Of a stretch of DNA of 64,000 nucleotides, positions 46,250 through 58,034 are shown piece after piece. Source of the DNA: Monosporascus cannonballus (Eukaryota > Ascomycota > Sordariomycetes > Xylariales). A program made the translations under genes and the position numbers. Where the stretch lies: positions 124,001-188,000 of the forward strand of contig QJNS01000139.1 of the NCBI GenBank assembly GCA_004154925.1, written 5' to 3'. Below the pieces are notes generated by a model. It searched no databases. It had not been told where the DNA came from and saw nothing but the letters and a program-made list of their open reading frames with translations. Within the stretch, counting starts at the first letter, position 1. Each line of letters starts with the position of its first letter.

Positions 46250-49200
46250 CCGTTATTTATTAAAGGCTTTTATAATATTTATTAATTTTAATTATTTTTT
46301 GAAATATTTAAAAAGTTCGCGTAATAAAGTTTTTGTTAAATCGTTAATTAATATATTGCCCGTAAACGCATAATATATTTTTATTAAGTTTCTTTTTGTA
46401 ATCTATCGTAATTAATAATTATATATATTTATATATCGTAATTTCGTTTTTAATAAAATAATATAGGTATTAACAAATTATACGGTTTATCAATTATTAT
46501 ACTATATATTTACCGGTTTTATATTTAAAATAAAGTTTAATATTTTAATTAATCGAAAATTAATTAAGGTTTTTTTAATAATTTATATAAAAAATAATAA
46601 GTCCGTTTTTATTATAAAAATAATTGTTATATTTTGCTTTTTTACTTTTTATTTTATTATTTTTCCGAATAATTTTATAACGTAACCTTAAAAACTTTTC
46701 AATTAATCGTATTATTCGGGAAAGAAATGTCGTTTAAAATATTTAATAAATTTTTATTCTCGAATTATATCCTTAACGCTTTGGTTATAATTAAATATAA
46801 TACAATTTAATTAATAACTTTATAATATAAGTTATTAATTTTTAAATTAAATCGAATAAATCGGAATACCGCAAAAAATATATCGGATTACATATTAATT
46901 ATTACGAAAAAAATAAAATTATTTTTTTGATATTTATTAATAAAAACTAAATAAATCAAATTAAAATTCGATAAATTTACAATATGAATTATAAGTATTT
47001 TTAAAAAGTTATATAATTTTTTTAAATATTGAATTAATTAGCTTATAAATAAAGTTAAATTAAAATAATTAATTTTTTTAGGTTTAAGTTTAATTATTTT
47101 AATGCCGAAAAATTATTATAAGTTTTTACGCTTTATTAAGATATACCGTTTTTATATTTATTAAATTAACTAAATAACGAAATATAAATTTTTTTTCGTA
47201 ATATATAATAATAATATTATTTATTAAAAAATAAATACCTTTTAACAGATAAAATAATAAGATTTATAAAAATAACATTAAGTTTTAAATTTTTAAACGT
47301 TTTAATAAAATTCTTTTATTCTAATAAAAATAATTCCCTTAATTTATATGATAACGTTTTAATTAGGAAAATCTTATTACGGTACGGATATTCTAAAAAC
47401 ATTTATATATATATTTCGTAAATTACGTTGATATTTATAAAGATGTTTATAACGTTATATTACTGAAATTTTATGTCGAATTTAATTATAATAATAATAA
47501 AAACTTAAAATATCTTTTTAATAAAAATAATTACGTATATAATATTATAAATAGTTTTAAATTATTGATTATTTTATATAATAAAACTGGTCTTATATTT
47601 TTAAAATTAATTATATTTATTACATATATAAATATATACTTATATATATTATTAAACATATTTCTTGTTAATAAAGAATTAATTAACGGCCTTTTAAAAT
47701 CGTATTTTTTATAGTTTTATTAATAAAACTTTTCGGCTTTACGGATTATTTTCTTTAATAAGTATAAACTTAGCTTTTTATGGCCTTACGAAAACAACAG
47801 TAAATTACGTTTATATATTTGGTTTTATAATTTAAATACTTTTTTATATCCTAAAATATTAATATTTTTCTGAATAAAATATTATATATTTCGAGTAATT
47901 AATTTTTTTAAACTGTTATAGCTTACCGGCCGGTGATCGTACGTACTTATAAAAAAAGTTAAACGTCTTATATTAAACACAGTTTTTTGTATCCTATATT
48001 CTTTTCAGAAAATACTTTTTTAATACGGAATATATAAGATGCTTACGTTTATAATGCGTAAAGTATTTTTATATTTTTACCGTTATTTTAATTTCAATAA
48101 TACAAGAAAAACTTAAGGTTATTTTTATTTTTTCTGTAGCCGTAATAATCGTAATAATTATTAAAGTAAACGTTAATACCGTTAATAATTCAAAAAAGGA
48201 AATAATTCGAATATAACAATGATATAAAAATAATTAATCCCTTCCAAATAAGCTCATTTTTCCTTATTTTATACTAATATTTCTTTGGAATTATTTTTAT
48301 TATTTAGCCTGTAAATAAATAATTTTTTTAGGTTTTTATTTTTTTTATATTTAAATTAAATAATTGTGATTTTAATTTAATATATGTATTTACTACAATA
48401 AGTTTTACAATTTGTTTTTTATAATATGTAAAAAATCGTTTTTGAAACTTTTAATTTCACTTAAAAAATAAGGTATTTATTAAATTATATATTTTATATA
48501 ATAATAATTCCACCAATTAATAAGTTTTGAATTTAGTAAATATTCGCATATCGATAACCAACGAAATAATTAACTTATATTTTAGGATTTAATTTTTAAA
48601 ATCTTTATTTTTTTATAACGGTAATTATCATAACATAAGCCATATAGCCGTATATTCGCAAATAAACTTATTAAAGCTTTTAATAAAGTATTATAATGCT
48701 GTTTTTATACGTCAAATAAATATAATAAATTTCGTATAAGCTTTATTAAAAGAATAGGTATTTACAAATACAGTTATAGAAATATATTACTACTTTAAGG
48801 ATATATACGATTAAAAACGAAAATAATTTAACGTTATTTTTTATTATAATTATATTTTGCGGAATTATATTTTTAAAATATTTTGCGCCCCCGTTCTGCG
48901 CTTGGGCATACCGTATTAAAGGCTTAAATCTAATACTAATAAAGCGATTAAAATATATTTCGAAATTAATAATTTTTTAGGACTTCCTTATGGCACTTAA
49001 TGAATTATAAGAAAACTTTATTTTTGGTTTTTTAGAATTGTTAAGAAATATCGAAACGTTTTAATTAATATATGCAGTTTTCGATTCTCAAAATAAATAT
49101 CCTAAATAAAACTTAAATATTTATCGATAGCAAATATAACGGATTTATATTTTTTAATGTTTTTTTCAAAATTTATAAAATCGATAATAATTTTTGGTTT

Positions 49201-51200
49201 AATCGGGATATGTTTTATAAATTACGATATATTAACTTTTTATCTTTTATTTTATCATATATTTAATATTCGATTATTATAACATTTGTTAAGCGGATTG
49301 CATTCGTATAAAATTAAAATTAAATAATTATTTCGAGACTTAGATAGCGTAATTTTACGTACTATATAATATCGTTATTAATCCGTAATAATCTCGTTAT
49401 CCTTAAATTAACGTTTGATTTATAAGTAATTAAGGTTATATAATATATTATGACTTTAATAGTTTCGTTAATAAATTAATTAAATTTATTTATTAACATA
49501 ACAACTTTTAAATTAGATTTATTTCAATTATAATTATTAATTCTTTTATGATTTTATTAATATCTTTTTCGAAATTACCGGAATAATATTATATTATCTA
49601 TAAAGTTTTCGTAATAAATTACGTTGTATAATATAATATTTTTTTACCGCTACAGTTTCGAAAAATTATATCAACTTTTTTGTACCCCTTAATCGGGACG
49701 AAATTATTATTTACGTATATTTCGTTACCTTATACGGTAAATTTAAAGTTCAAAAGTTTATTAATTAAATTAACGATACATCGCAAACCTTAATTCGAAA
49801 ATAATTAAATTTCTTAAAAGGTAAAATAAAGTATTTATAACGTTACGTTAAATAATAATTAAAAAGTATGTTAATATTTATCGTATTCCCTTTAAGAATT
49901 AATTTGTTTTTTATACAATAATCTTTTCCATAATTTTCGATAGGCGGTTAATATCTTTCTTTAGAAATTAATTGGCGAAAATTTAATTTTACATATATAT
50001 TATTACGTTATTGTTAAAAGGAAAAGGTTCTGGGTTTTTTTTTAAATAATGCATAATAAAAATTAAATAATATATAGTAATTAATGAGGTACGCTTTATA
50101 ACGGGTACCGTATATATTTAATTTTTAACGTTTTTGCTTATTACAGTTTCGGTTCGTATAAGAAATTTTACGGTTATTCTGTTTCGGCTTACGGTTTAAG
50201 GGTTTTTTTACGGTTAAAAATTAATATTTTTGGGATTTTCCTAATTAATATTATTTTATTTAAAGGAATTTATAGGTATTCTATAAAACGTTGAAAATAT
50301 TATTTTAATAATTTTTAATTATTATTCTAAATTCGTTATAATTTAATAATTTAATAAGGTCGTTATTATTTTCTAATAATTCATCGCATTATTATTAATT
50401 TCGGTTTTCTTACTATCTGGAAAATAATTGTCCAAATTGCGATTATAAAAACTAATATTATATATAAATTATTAACCTATATAATCGTTATTTTCGTTTC
50501 CAAAATATTATATCATTATCTTTAGGCCATAATGTTTTGTGATTTTATAAATTATTTTTTGAAATTTTTGGTTAACTTCGAAATTTACTTTAGCTGTTTG
50601 TAATATTCCCATTAAGTATTAATTAGGAGTTTGTTATCGTATATTTTGCTAGGTTTCCTTAAGCTGGTATATTATTTTCGTAAGTTTTTTGCTCTAAAAA
50701 AACCAATATTTTTAATTATTGGAAATACCGATTTTAGGAATTATTTCGTAAAATCCTGAATTATTTTACGGAAAATATCGTATTTCTAATCTTTTTAAAT
50801 ATATGTCGTAAAATCTTAATTATAGGCTTATTTGCTTTCAGTTGTTATTTTAAAGGTATTTATTAGGTAATTCGTTTAATTGATTTTGTCGGTAACTTTT
50901 CCGAAAAATATAAATATAAACGAAAACCGCTCAAGGTATTAATTTATATTATACAACGGATTAATATATTTAAATAAAAAATTATATTAAGTTTTATAAG
51001 TTTAATAAGTTATTAAAAATTTTAATTAAGATTAATATAATTCTAAATATTAAACGTATATAATTTAAATTGGGATTTGCTATTAAAGCGATTTTAATCT
51101 TTACATTCCTTATAAATAACGGAAGACGTGAACGGTACGGTCGCTATTATTTTTATTGGCGTATTATAATACTTATAATTAATAAATAGCTTATATCGTT
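46250..51200 (-). pseudogene. Copia gag-pol remnant
   Basis: The minus-strand segment at 46311-46371 reads TGNILINDLTKTLLRELFKYF, corresponding to the conserved 'ADxLTKxLPRxxF' end of copia RNase H. Near 48875-48910 the minus strand reads YAQAQNGGAKYFKNII. QNGG (48887-48898) is the integrase block usually followed by AERSGG, here changed by RIP-type substitutions. Between these, reverse transcriptase is expected, but I could not pick out its YVDD motif. Gag is expected at 50-51.2 kb and is not readable. Stops are dense throughout. Confidence 0.8.
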
Positions 51201-51256
51201 TTAATAGCAATTAGTTAATTAATATATGCCTTAATTAAACGAATAAGGTTTTTAAT

Positions 51257-51419
51257 TATCTGATATAAGGGATATTAATTGTCAATATATTAATAACTAG
51301 TTGCAGGTGCTTTAAAATGCGTACTGAACTTTAAGGTGATCTAGTCCCGGAACATATATGTTCCGATCGGAGGAAATCTTCCATATATGGGGTGCTAGAG
51401 CGCCCCCTACTAGCTGACA
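51257..51419 (-). repeat. Copia 5' LTR (right, 163 bp)
   Basis: It begins TATCTGATATAAGGG and ends CTAGCTGACA. The final 60 bases are nearly unmutated relative to the left LTR. The central 'ggtgatctagtcccgga' block is identical in both. Confidence 0.93.
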
Positions 51420-51450
51420 GTTTAAGTATTCCTTATTACGGTAAATCTTG
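51420..51450 (+). repeat. SINE-like repeat, copy 3, right part
   Basis: 'gtttaagtattccttattacgg' continues the match to 'gtttggatattccttatcgtc' at 18940 that was broken by the copia insertion. The first five bases are the second GTTTA. Confidence 0.6.
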
Positions 51451-51479
51451 AAGTTTAAGGGCGAAGCTTTAAAAAAGAA

Positions 51480-51600
51480 AATAACGTATTACAGCCGTAT
51501 TTATTATAATAATTACTATAATTACGATTATTTTACTAAGTTTTTCCTCTGGTGGCGTAATAATATAATAAAGCTATAATACAAAATTACTATGCCGTTT
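51480..51600 (+). repeat. SINE-like repeat, copy 4, partial
   Basis: 'attacagccgtatttattataataattactataattacgattattttactaagttttt' followed by 'cctctggtggcgtaataatataa' tracks the copy at 20.8 kb, with the A box altered to 'ggcgtaataatataa'. Homology ends soon after. Confidence 0.5.
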
Positions 51601-54600
51601 TCAAAAAACTTAAAAAACATATAACATTATAATTAAAAACATTATTTTTTATTATAAATACAAATATCTAAATTAGTAATAATATATAATAATTCATGGT
51701 TATAACAATTATATTTTTATAATACTTGTATAAATATATACTTAACTTGAGAACTATTTTAATAGTTTGTTTATTTACCATATTTATATAGTTATGAATT
51801 TGAAATAAAAACTTTATTATTAATCTTATAAATATTATTACGAACAATTCTTTATATTATTTATCAAATGGATTTCTTTTACACGATTTAGTAAGCATAA
51901 TAAAGTTTATAATAATATCGATACATATTTTAAGAGTAATAAAAATAAGAATTTTATTAATAGGTTTATAATATTAAAATAATAACATTAAAAAATATAT
52001 ATCGTTATTGTAAAATCAATTTATACTTTAAAAAGTCGTAATGTCGTTGGTTTAATATACAGTTTAACTATTAATACTTTGAATTTTTTTAAAAATTAAG
52101 CTAATATAAAAAATCCTTAATAAAATTTACATTAACGTATCGATATCCTATTATACGCCTTTTGTTTCGCGAATTCGTCAAGGCGTTTAACGATAAAACT
52201 ACTAAACTTTTCTTCGACGAAGTTTTCAATAATTAACTAATTACATTTTTAAAAATTAAAACATTAAAACAAATATGAAAATATAATTCGAAATAAATAA
52301 AAAGATTAAAATTAATTTCGGCAAAAAAATAAATTAAAGTTTACGGCTTTTAAAAAAAAGAACTTCGTTACTACTTAATAAAGTTATTAACAAAACGAAA
52401 AAACGAACAAAACCAAAAAACACAAAGATTGTATTATTATATATAAACGAAAACTTAGGATTAAAAAATTAAGTAATTATTAAAATACTATTATATATAA
52501 TGAAAAGCTATATTAACGATAACTGTTTTTAAAAGTATTGTAAATAAAAAAATTACAACATCAATAAAACGTTTTAATGAGGTTTTATTTTACTAAAATA
52601 CGAAATAACTTGACAACTTTTAAAAATCCTAATATTATAAAATTAAATATTAATATTTTAATTATTTCCAGAAACACTAAGTAGAATATACTTAAATACT
52701 CATGGTAAAAATTAATAACTTTAAAAGTTATTAATTAATTATTATAACTACAAATATCTGATAAAATATGTATCGTATGAATTATACCATATAATAATTA
52801 ATCGGTATATTTCACATATTTTAATAAATTAAAAATTAAAATGAATTATATATTATATTTACCTTTTTATTATAATTAATTTATTATACTTCGTTACGTT
52901 TTTACTTAGTATTAATTAATTATTTCCAAAATCTTTCAGTTATTATTATTAATTGTTATATATTTTTATTAAAATTTAAGTTTTATTAAATGGTATTTAT
53001 AAAAATTATTTTTTATTTTGATTATTATTTTAACTTTGTTTCGTATTAGTTTTTATTGCTATTCCTTTTGAAATTTATTGGATATTGAATATTTTAAATT
53101 ATATAACCATTTTTATTAAAATTGTAACAGGTATTTTATCGTATATTTTGTTGCTCAATTATTTTTAATTTTATAAATTTTAATGAAATGCTGCAAATCG
53201 TAAAAAGTAATTTACAGTTTCGTATTTAATAACATTCTATACTTTTTTATACATTTGACATCTTTCTATGATATAATTATTCGTTTTTACGATTTTCAAT
53301 ACTACTTCTTTATGTAATATATTTATTCATTATCGTTAATTATTTAAATTTAACCACTTAATTTTTGATCGTTTTTAAAAGTTTGATCAAATGTATTAAT
53401 TAATATACTTATTTAATTATTTGTTAATTTTATTATACTTATAATACCTTTAAATACGATAATGTATTTGAATATCTATTTTATATAGCAAAGCACTAAA
53501 TTCTATTACGTAATTTGGCGTTTGTTTTAGGCTATTAAAAGTTGCTGTAACATATATAATCAAAATTAATGGTTTTTAAGAAAAACAATTTTATTATGAT
53601 AATTTAATTACGTAATATATTTTTCATTGATTTTATATACTGCGTTAAAATTAATATACAATATTTTGGTTAAAAAATAAAGTATTACAAAAACACAGTT
53701 TAATACTTCTTAATATTTTTAAAGTACTTGTTAAATTCCAATATAAACATAGAAGTTTAAAATATATTCGTTAATGTAAAATAAACAGTGTTTTTAATTT
53801 AATATTAATTTTAATAAAAATATACATTTAAAAAGCTAGTTAATTATTAATTATAAAAAATTTAATTCGGTTAATAAATATATCGTACAGATTATATAAA
53901 AATTACTTTAGTACGCTAAATAATAATAAATATATTTTGCATAATAAAATTATAAAAGAATAAATATTTACATAAAATAATCTTTTTTTCTTATTTTATT
54001 ATCGTTTATTATTTTACTTTCTTAATTCTCTATACCTATATACGTACGTTCGTATTATATAATATTAATTTCTATTTTAAATAAATTATAAACATACGTT
54101 TATTTTTATACTATTAATTAAGTAATTACTGCAAATACTTCAATTATTTATAATACGTTACAATAATATTTAAAATTTCTCTAAGTTTTGGTTACAATAA
54201 ATAAATATTATAATATTTTCTTAAAAGGCGTATTATGTAATATCGTTTTTAATTAATTTACATAATACTTAAATTGTTAAAAGTTATTACTATAAATTAA
54301 GATTGATATAATATTAAATAATAACAACTTTAATTTCGTTAAAAATACTAAATTTAAGAAAAAAAACTTTAATATAGGATATTCGCACTTAAATTAAACA
54401 AAACATAATAATTATAATATTTATACGACAAAATAACAACAATTTATTTTAATTTATTTATTTATAATACTAAATCAAAATATAAATTGCTTTATTAAAA
54501 ATATATATATAATAAAGCAAACTAGCATATAGCTATATAACTTAGTAATATTTTATACCTTATAATATTAATCGTTTAAATCTTTCGAATTTAATTATAT

Positions 54601-54689
54601 TTAATGCTGGATAAAAATTAAAATTATTTTAATCCTTTTAAATAGCATTATATTTTTCTGTAAATTTAATTACGTATGTTCTATAAGTA
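51601..54689. other. AT-rich tract, no gene seen
   Basis: A plus-strand stretch at about 52160-52440 yields basic, lysine-rich translations that might be the tail of a DDE transposase, but I could not establish a frame or motif. Nothing else is supported. Confidence 0.5.
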
Positions 54690-54808
54690 ACGTGTAATAT
54701 ATTTATAACCGTTATTCAAATTACCGTAAAATTAGGCCGTATAAATTTAAGTTTTTAGTTTTTTTTCTACGATCGTCTCCGAAGGCCGTAACCTTTTAAA
54801 TCGTAATA
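54690..54808 (-). repeat. Fragment of a Gypsy A-type LTR
   Basis: 'ttctacgatcgtctccgaaggccgtaacc' followed by 'aaatcgtaata' corresponds to the end of the Gypsy A LTR ('ctgctgcgatcgtttctaaaggccgtggcg...ggtcgtgata'). Only this end is recognisable; the rest is missing or too mutated. Confidence 0.5.
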
Positions 54809-55789
54809 CCCAGCTTAACATTATCTTAGCTATTTCATGCCTTTAGTAACTCGTTTCTATTTTGATATACTTTTATATATTTTGCCAGAGTGTTAAAATT
54901 AACTTATGAAATAACGTATTATTATAACGAATCAACAAAACCCAAATTAGAATTACGTAAAAACGCTTTTACTTAATATTTTTCTAAATAAAATAAACGA
55001 TTTTCTTTCTTTGAATAATTAATTTAAATCAAATAACATTGAAAGTTTATATTCTTATTAAATATGAATATATATATATAAGAGAAATTTCGAATCTTTT
55101 AAATAATAATTAAAATGAATTTAATTAAATTAAAATTTCATAAAATTCTTACACGTTATATCTTTCTAATTCTAATAAAGAAAATATTACATATATTATT
55201 TTATTAGAAATTATTTATAAAGGATGTCACAAAAGATTTTATTTCATTTTATATTTGTTCCTCTAGATTATTATTATTCTATTATAATTATTATATTTAA
55301 AATATTTTTTCTAGTTATAATATACTTAAACTAAATTCGAAAAACTTAATATTTTATATAGGTATAAAATATAAATCAATATATATATAAGCTTTTTTAA
55401 TTTTTAAAATTAAAAGGTAAATTAGTATAAATGAATTCAAATTTGAAAATATATATAAGTAACGGTATTATAATTATAATAATATAATTATTAATCATAT
55501 GATTATATATCGAATTTGTTAATATATATCATATTAAAAAATATATTTAATAGTTTTGTAATCGCATAAATCCTTATTTTTATATTTCGGCATTAAACAG
55601 CTAAAATTCATTAAATCTGAAATAATTTTATATTTATAATCTGATAATTATATCGTATATATATAAAAATAGAATTATACGAATTTCTTTATATTAAAAT
55701 ATTTTTAAAACATCGAATTATTGAATATTATATATAATAATTACGTCATTATAATTATAAAGACAATCAGGATTAAAAATAATTATGAT

Positions 55790-55924
55790 GATACGTATAG
55801 CTAGTTTTTATAAAATAGATTTGGATATTTAAGTCTTAATTAGGGTTTGGAATTACTGATCTTTTGATCTTGTGGTTAACGTCGTACCTTCGCTTATCTT
55901 ACAATATTCCAAACTCTAATTGGG
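55790..55924 (+). repeat. Small dispersed repeat R1, copy 2, with inverted tail
   Basis: It matches R1 at 2250 and is followed at 55906-55924 by 'attccaaactctaattggg', the reverse complement of the R1 block 'cccaattagagtttggaat'. The whole could fold on itself. Confidence 0.55.
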
Positions 55925-55936
55925 TGTATCAGCCAA

Positions 55937-55995
55937 CTTAGCGACCTGGGCGACATATCGATGGTTAGGATTCGATTCCCACAGGAGCGGCTATA
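55937..55995 (+). repeat. tRNA-like sequence, little mutated
   Basis: GATTCGATTCC at 55969-55979 differs from the B-box consensus at one position. 'tagcgacctgggcgacat' about 30 bases upstream resembles an A box. The following 130 bases are also less AT-rich than the surroundings. Stems expected of a tRNA do not pair convincingly, so a tRNA-derived repeat is more likely than a gene. Confidence 0.4.
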
Positions 55996-56180
55996 GGCTA
56001 AAAAAGCTAAAAGGCAAATCGAAAAGATTTTAACCGCTATACGATTACAGACATATATGTCGTAAGGTTGTCAATCGCGCAATGTGCTTATAAGGCGCAA
56101 TAAAGTCTTAGAAGTTTAACGCCTTATTATACCCTCTGAAATTAGAACGATTCTATTAAAAAAAGAAGTAGTTATAATAA

Positions 56181-56297
56181 TACGCACAGCTAGTCCTTAT
56201 AAGGCTGATTTAGGTATCCAAACCCCAATTGAGATGTGGAATTGCTGATCTTTTATTCCTGTAATTAACGTCCCATTCTTGCTTATTTCACAATAAT
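56181..56297 (+). repeat. Small dispersed repeat R1, copy 3
   Basis: It contains 'cagctagtccttataaggctgattta' then 'gtatccaaaccccaattgagatgtggaattgctgatc', matching the other three copies. Confidence 0.6.
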
Positions 56298-56701
56298 ATT
56301 AATTAAGACTTTTTGCTTTTTTTCAAATGTTTTAATAAAATTAACCACGATTTAAAAATTGTACATACAATTAAAAACCTTTTTAAAAACCTTATATAAA
56401 TATAATTTTTTCTATTTTCTACTTTTTTTTGTATTATTCTATTTAAAAATCTTATTTAAAAAATTAAAAAACTTTGTATAAAATAATATTAATTAAGGTC
56501 AAAAAAATATAAATTGTTATTAGGGCTTATATTGGAAAGTTTATTATGTTTATAAATCTTTTATAAATTAAATTAACAAAATATTAAAAATTGCTTAATT
56601 ACAGCTACGCTGTAAGCGTAACCATAACCTCTATAATAAGACCTGATTTTAATAAGACAAACTTAGCAATAGACGCTACCATGACTAACGGATTCTTGTG
56701 A

Positions 56702-56819
56702 TTATATGCACAGCTGCTAGCCTTATAAGCTAGATTAGGGTGTCCAAACCCCAATTAGAGTTTGGAATTGCTGATCTTTGATATTGTACCTAGCGGCGCA
56801 CCCTCTCTATCTTACAATA
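56702..56819 (+). repeat. Small dispersed repeat R1, copy 4 (best preserved)
   Basis: It keeps 'gggtgtccaaacccc' and 'gtacctagcggcgcaccctc', which are eroded in the other copies. It lies just outside element X copy 2. Confidence 0.6.
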
Positions 56820-56964
56820 CTCTTAACGAATTTCTAGAAATTTGGTACGACTTTTATAATCTGTATCTTTTAATTTATATACGGTATAAAAATAGCCCGG
56901 CCAGTTATACCAAGTAATAACAGATATTATTTAACATTTTATTATTACTTAAGTATATTTTTAT

Positions 56965-56987
56965 AAGATAATAGACAGCTATGAGCT
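56965..56987. repeat. Repeat S, copy 2, left part (interrupted by Gypsy B)
   Basis: 'taagataatagacagctatgagct' matches 'taagataatggatagctgtgagct' at 27248. The final GAGCT (56983-56987) is the left duplication of Gypsy B. Confidence 0.65.
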
Positions 56988-57381
56988 TGTGACGGCTTGG
57001 CGGTTTAACCAACTATTAAACCTAAGTCGACGGGTTTATGTTAGCAGGAGTATCGTGGGATTTTAAGCAATAGATATAATAACGTATTACGTCTTGTAAT
57101 ATTAGGGGCGTTTTGGGTAACGATGTTCCATTACTAGCTAAAGCTATCTAAACTATGGAAATAACAAACGTATATATCCTTATTTTGGCTTAAGGTACTT
57201 AAGCGGCTTAAACCCTTAAGTCCCTTAAGCCCTTTGAACTTTTCTGCCGACTTAAAGGATTTAAGGCGTTTGGCGCTTTAAAACCTTTAAGCCAGTTACG
57301 TAACGCCTTAATTTAAGTCGGAACTTAATCCTTTTATGGTTCCGACCGTCCGTAAAAAGCCAAAATCGTTAAGTCCTAATA
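56988..57381 (-). repeat. Gypsy B 3' LTR (left, 394 bp)
   Basis: It aligns with 63480-63872. It contains a run of short repeats built on 'cttaag' ('ggcttaaggtacttaagcggcttaaacccttaagtccctt...'). The distal part is more mutated than in the right LTR (for example 'ggcgtttggcgctttaaaacc' against 'agcgcttggcgctttgaaacc'). Confidence 0.93.
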
Positions 57382-57397
57382 CGATCTCCCCCTTTCC
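57382..57397 (-). promoter_or_regulatory. Polypurine tract of Gypsy B
   Basis: On the minus strand, GAAAGGGGGAGATCG abuts the left LTR, as expected for the plus-strand primer of an LTR retrotransposon transcribed from the right. Confidence 0.75.
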
Positions 57398-57473
57398 AGG
57401 ATTTTTATCCTTAAAAATCAAATTACTTATTTTGGTAATTTCGGTAAATATTTTTCCTTTTTATATACTTATT

Positions 57474-58034
57474 ATGTTAAGTCGAATTAAAAAATTTCGT
57501 TTTCGTAAACGTATTAACGCTTTAATCCTTTTAGAACGCATTAAACGTTTTGGTTTTAAAATATTTTCTTATTTTCGTTATAAAAAAGAAGGTACGGAAT
57601 ATAAGGTTGCTTAAGGGTTTTTAAAATATACGTAATATATTTATTATAAGGGCCCTTATAACGTTTTTGGTTTTTCGGAAACCGAATACCAAAAGTTTTT
57701 TAACGAAAAAAACCGTTTAAAGCGTAAAAAGAAATAAGTTCGTAAAATATTGCGTATTGTTATTAATAAATTGGACCGTTTGCAAAAATAAAAGCGGTTA
57801 TTCCGTTGCCATAATATGGAAATACTTCGTTAAAGGATTAAGGGCGTGGAGGCCATGGAAAAGTTTAAACGTTTAGAATAGGAACAAAAACAGTTGGAGG
57901 CTGCCGTCGTAATTATTACGTTAGCGCAGGCCGCGGCCGACTGGCCCGATATCCCGGTTATTAATTAATTAGCCATTAATTAGGACGCGCCCGTTATTAT
58001 TAATGAAAATTTTGTAATAAGTATTGGGCGTTAA
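57474..58034 (+). pseudogene. Antisense accessory ORF of Gypsy B, RIP-disrupted
   Basis: ATG 57474 and TAA 58032-58034 bound a single frame of 186 codons on the strand opposite to gag-pol. Internal stops (for example TAA 57612) are explicable as CAA or CGA to TAA. It opens MLSRIKKFRFRKRINALILL with many basic residues. A region with FRYKKEGTEYKVA follows, which could come from Cys-containing codons. After FGFSETEYQKFFNEKNRLKRKKK comes a long charged stretch (including MEKFKRLE and EQKQLEAAVV) that looks like a coiled coil, ending in an acidic-aromatic tail (ADWPDIPVIN). Gypsy A has a frame with the same strand, place, length and general plan. The ATG at 57336 in the LTR seems RIP-made, since the right LTR has GTG there. 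Function is unknown. Confidence 0.65.

Larger units (their letters stand above)
45951..51419 (-). mobile_element. Ty1/copia LTR retrotransposon, RIP-degraded
   Basis: The element is 5469 bp, with 163-bp LTRs at 45951-46113 and 51257-51419 and the 5-bp direct repeat GTTTA at 45946-45950 and 51420-51424. The outer LTR termini read TGTCAG and CTGACA, perfect inverted ends. Minus-strand orientation is given by a YAQAQNGGA integrase segment near 48.9 kb and a NDLTKTLLRELF segment near 46.3 kb at the C-terminal end of pol. It inserted into the SINE-like repeat whose uninterrupted form is at 18.9 kb. Confidence 0.92.
54831..56661. mobile_element. Element X copy 2 with later insertions
   Basis: The left part (from 'tatttcatgcctttagtaactcgtttct') matches 27370 onward, and the right part (about 56390-56661, ending 'gacctgattttaataagacaa') matches 28440-28709. 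A possible 6-bp duplication CTTAGC lies at 54825-54830 and 56662-56667. The middle differs from copy 1: it lacks the 330-bp direct repeats and holds R1 repeats and a tRNA-like piece. Confidence 0.5.
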
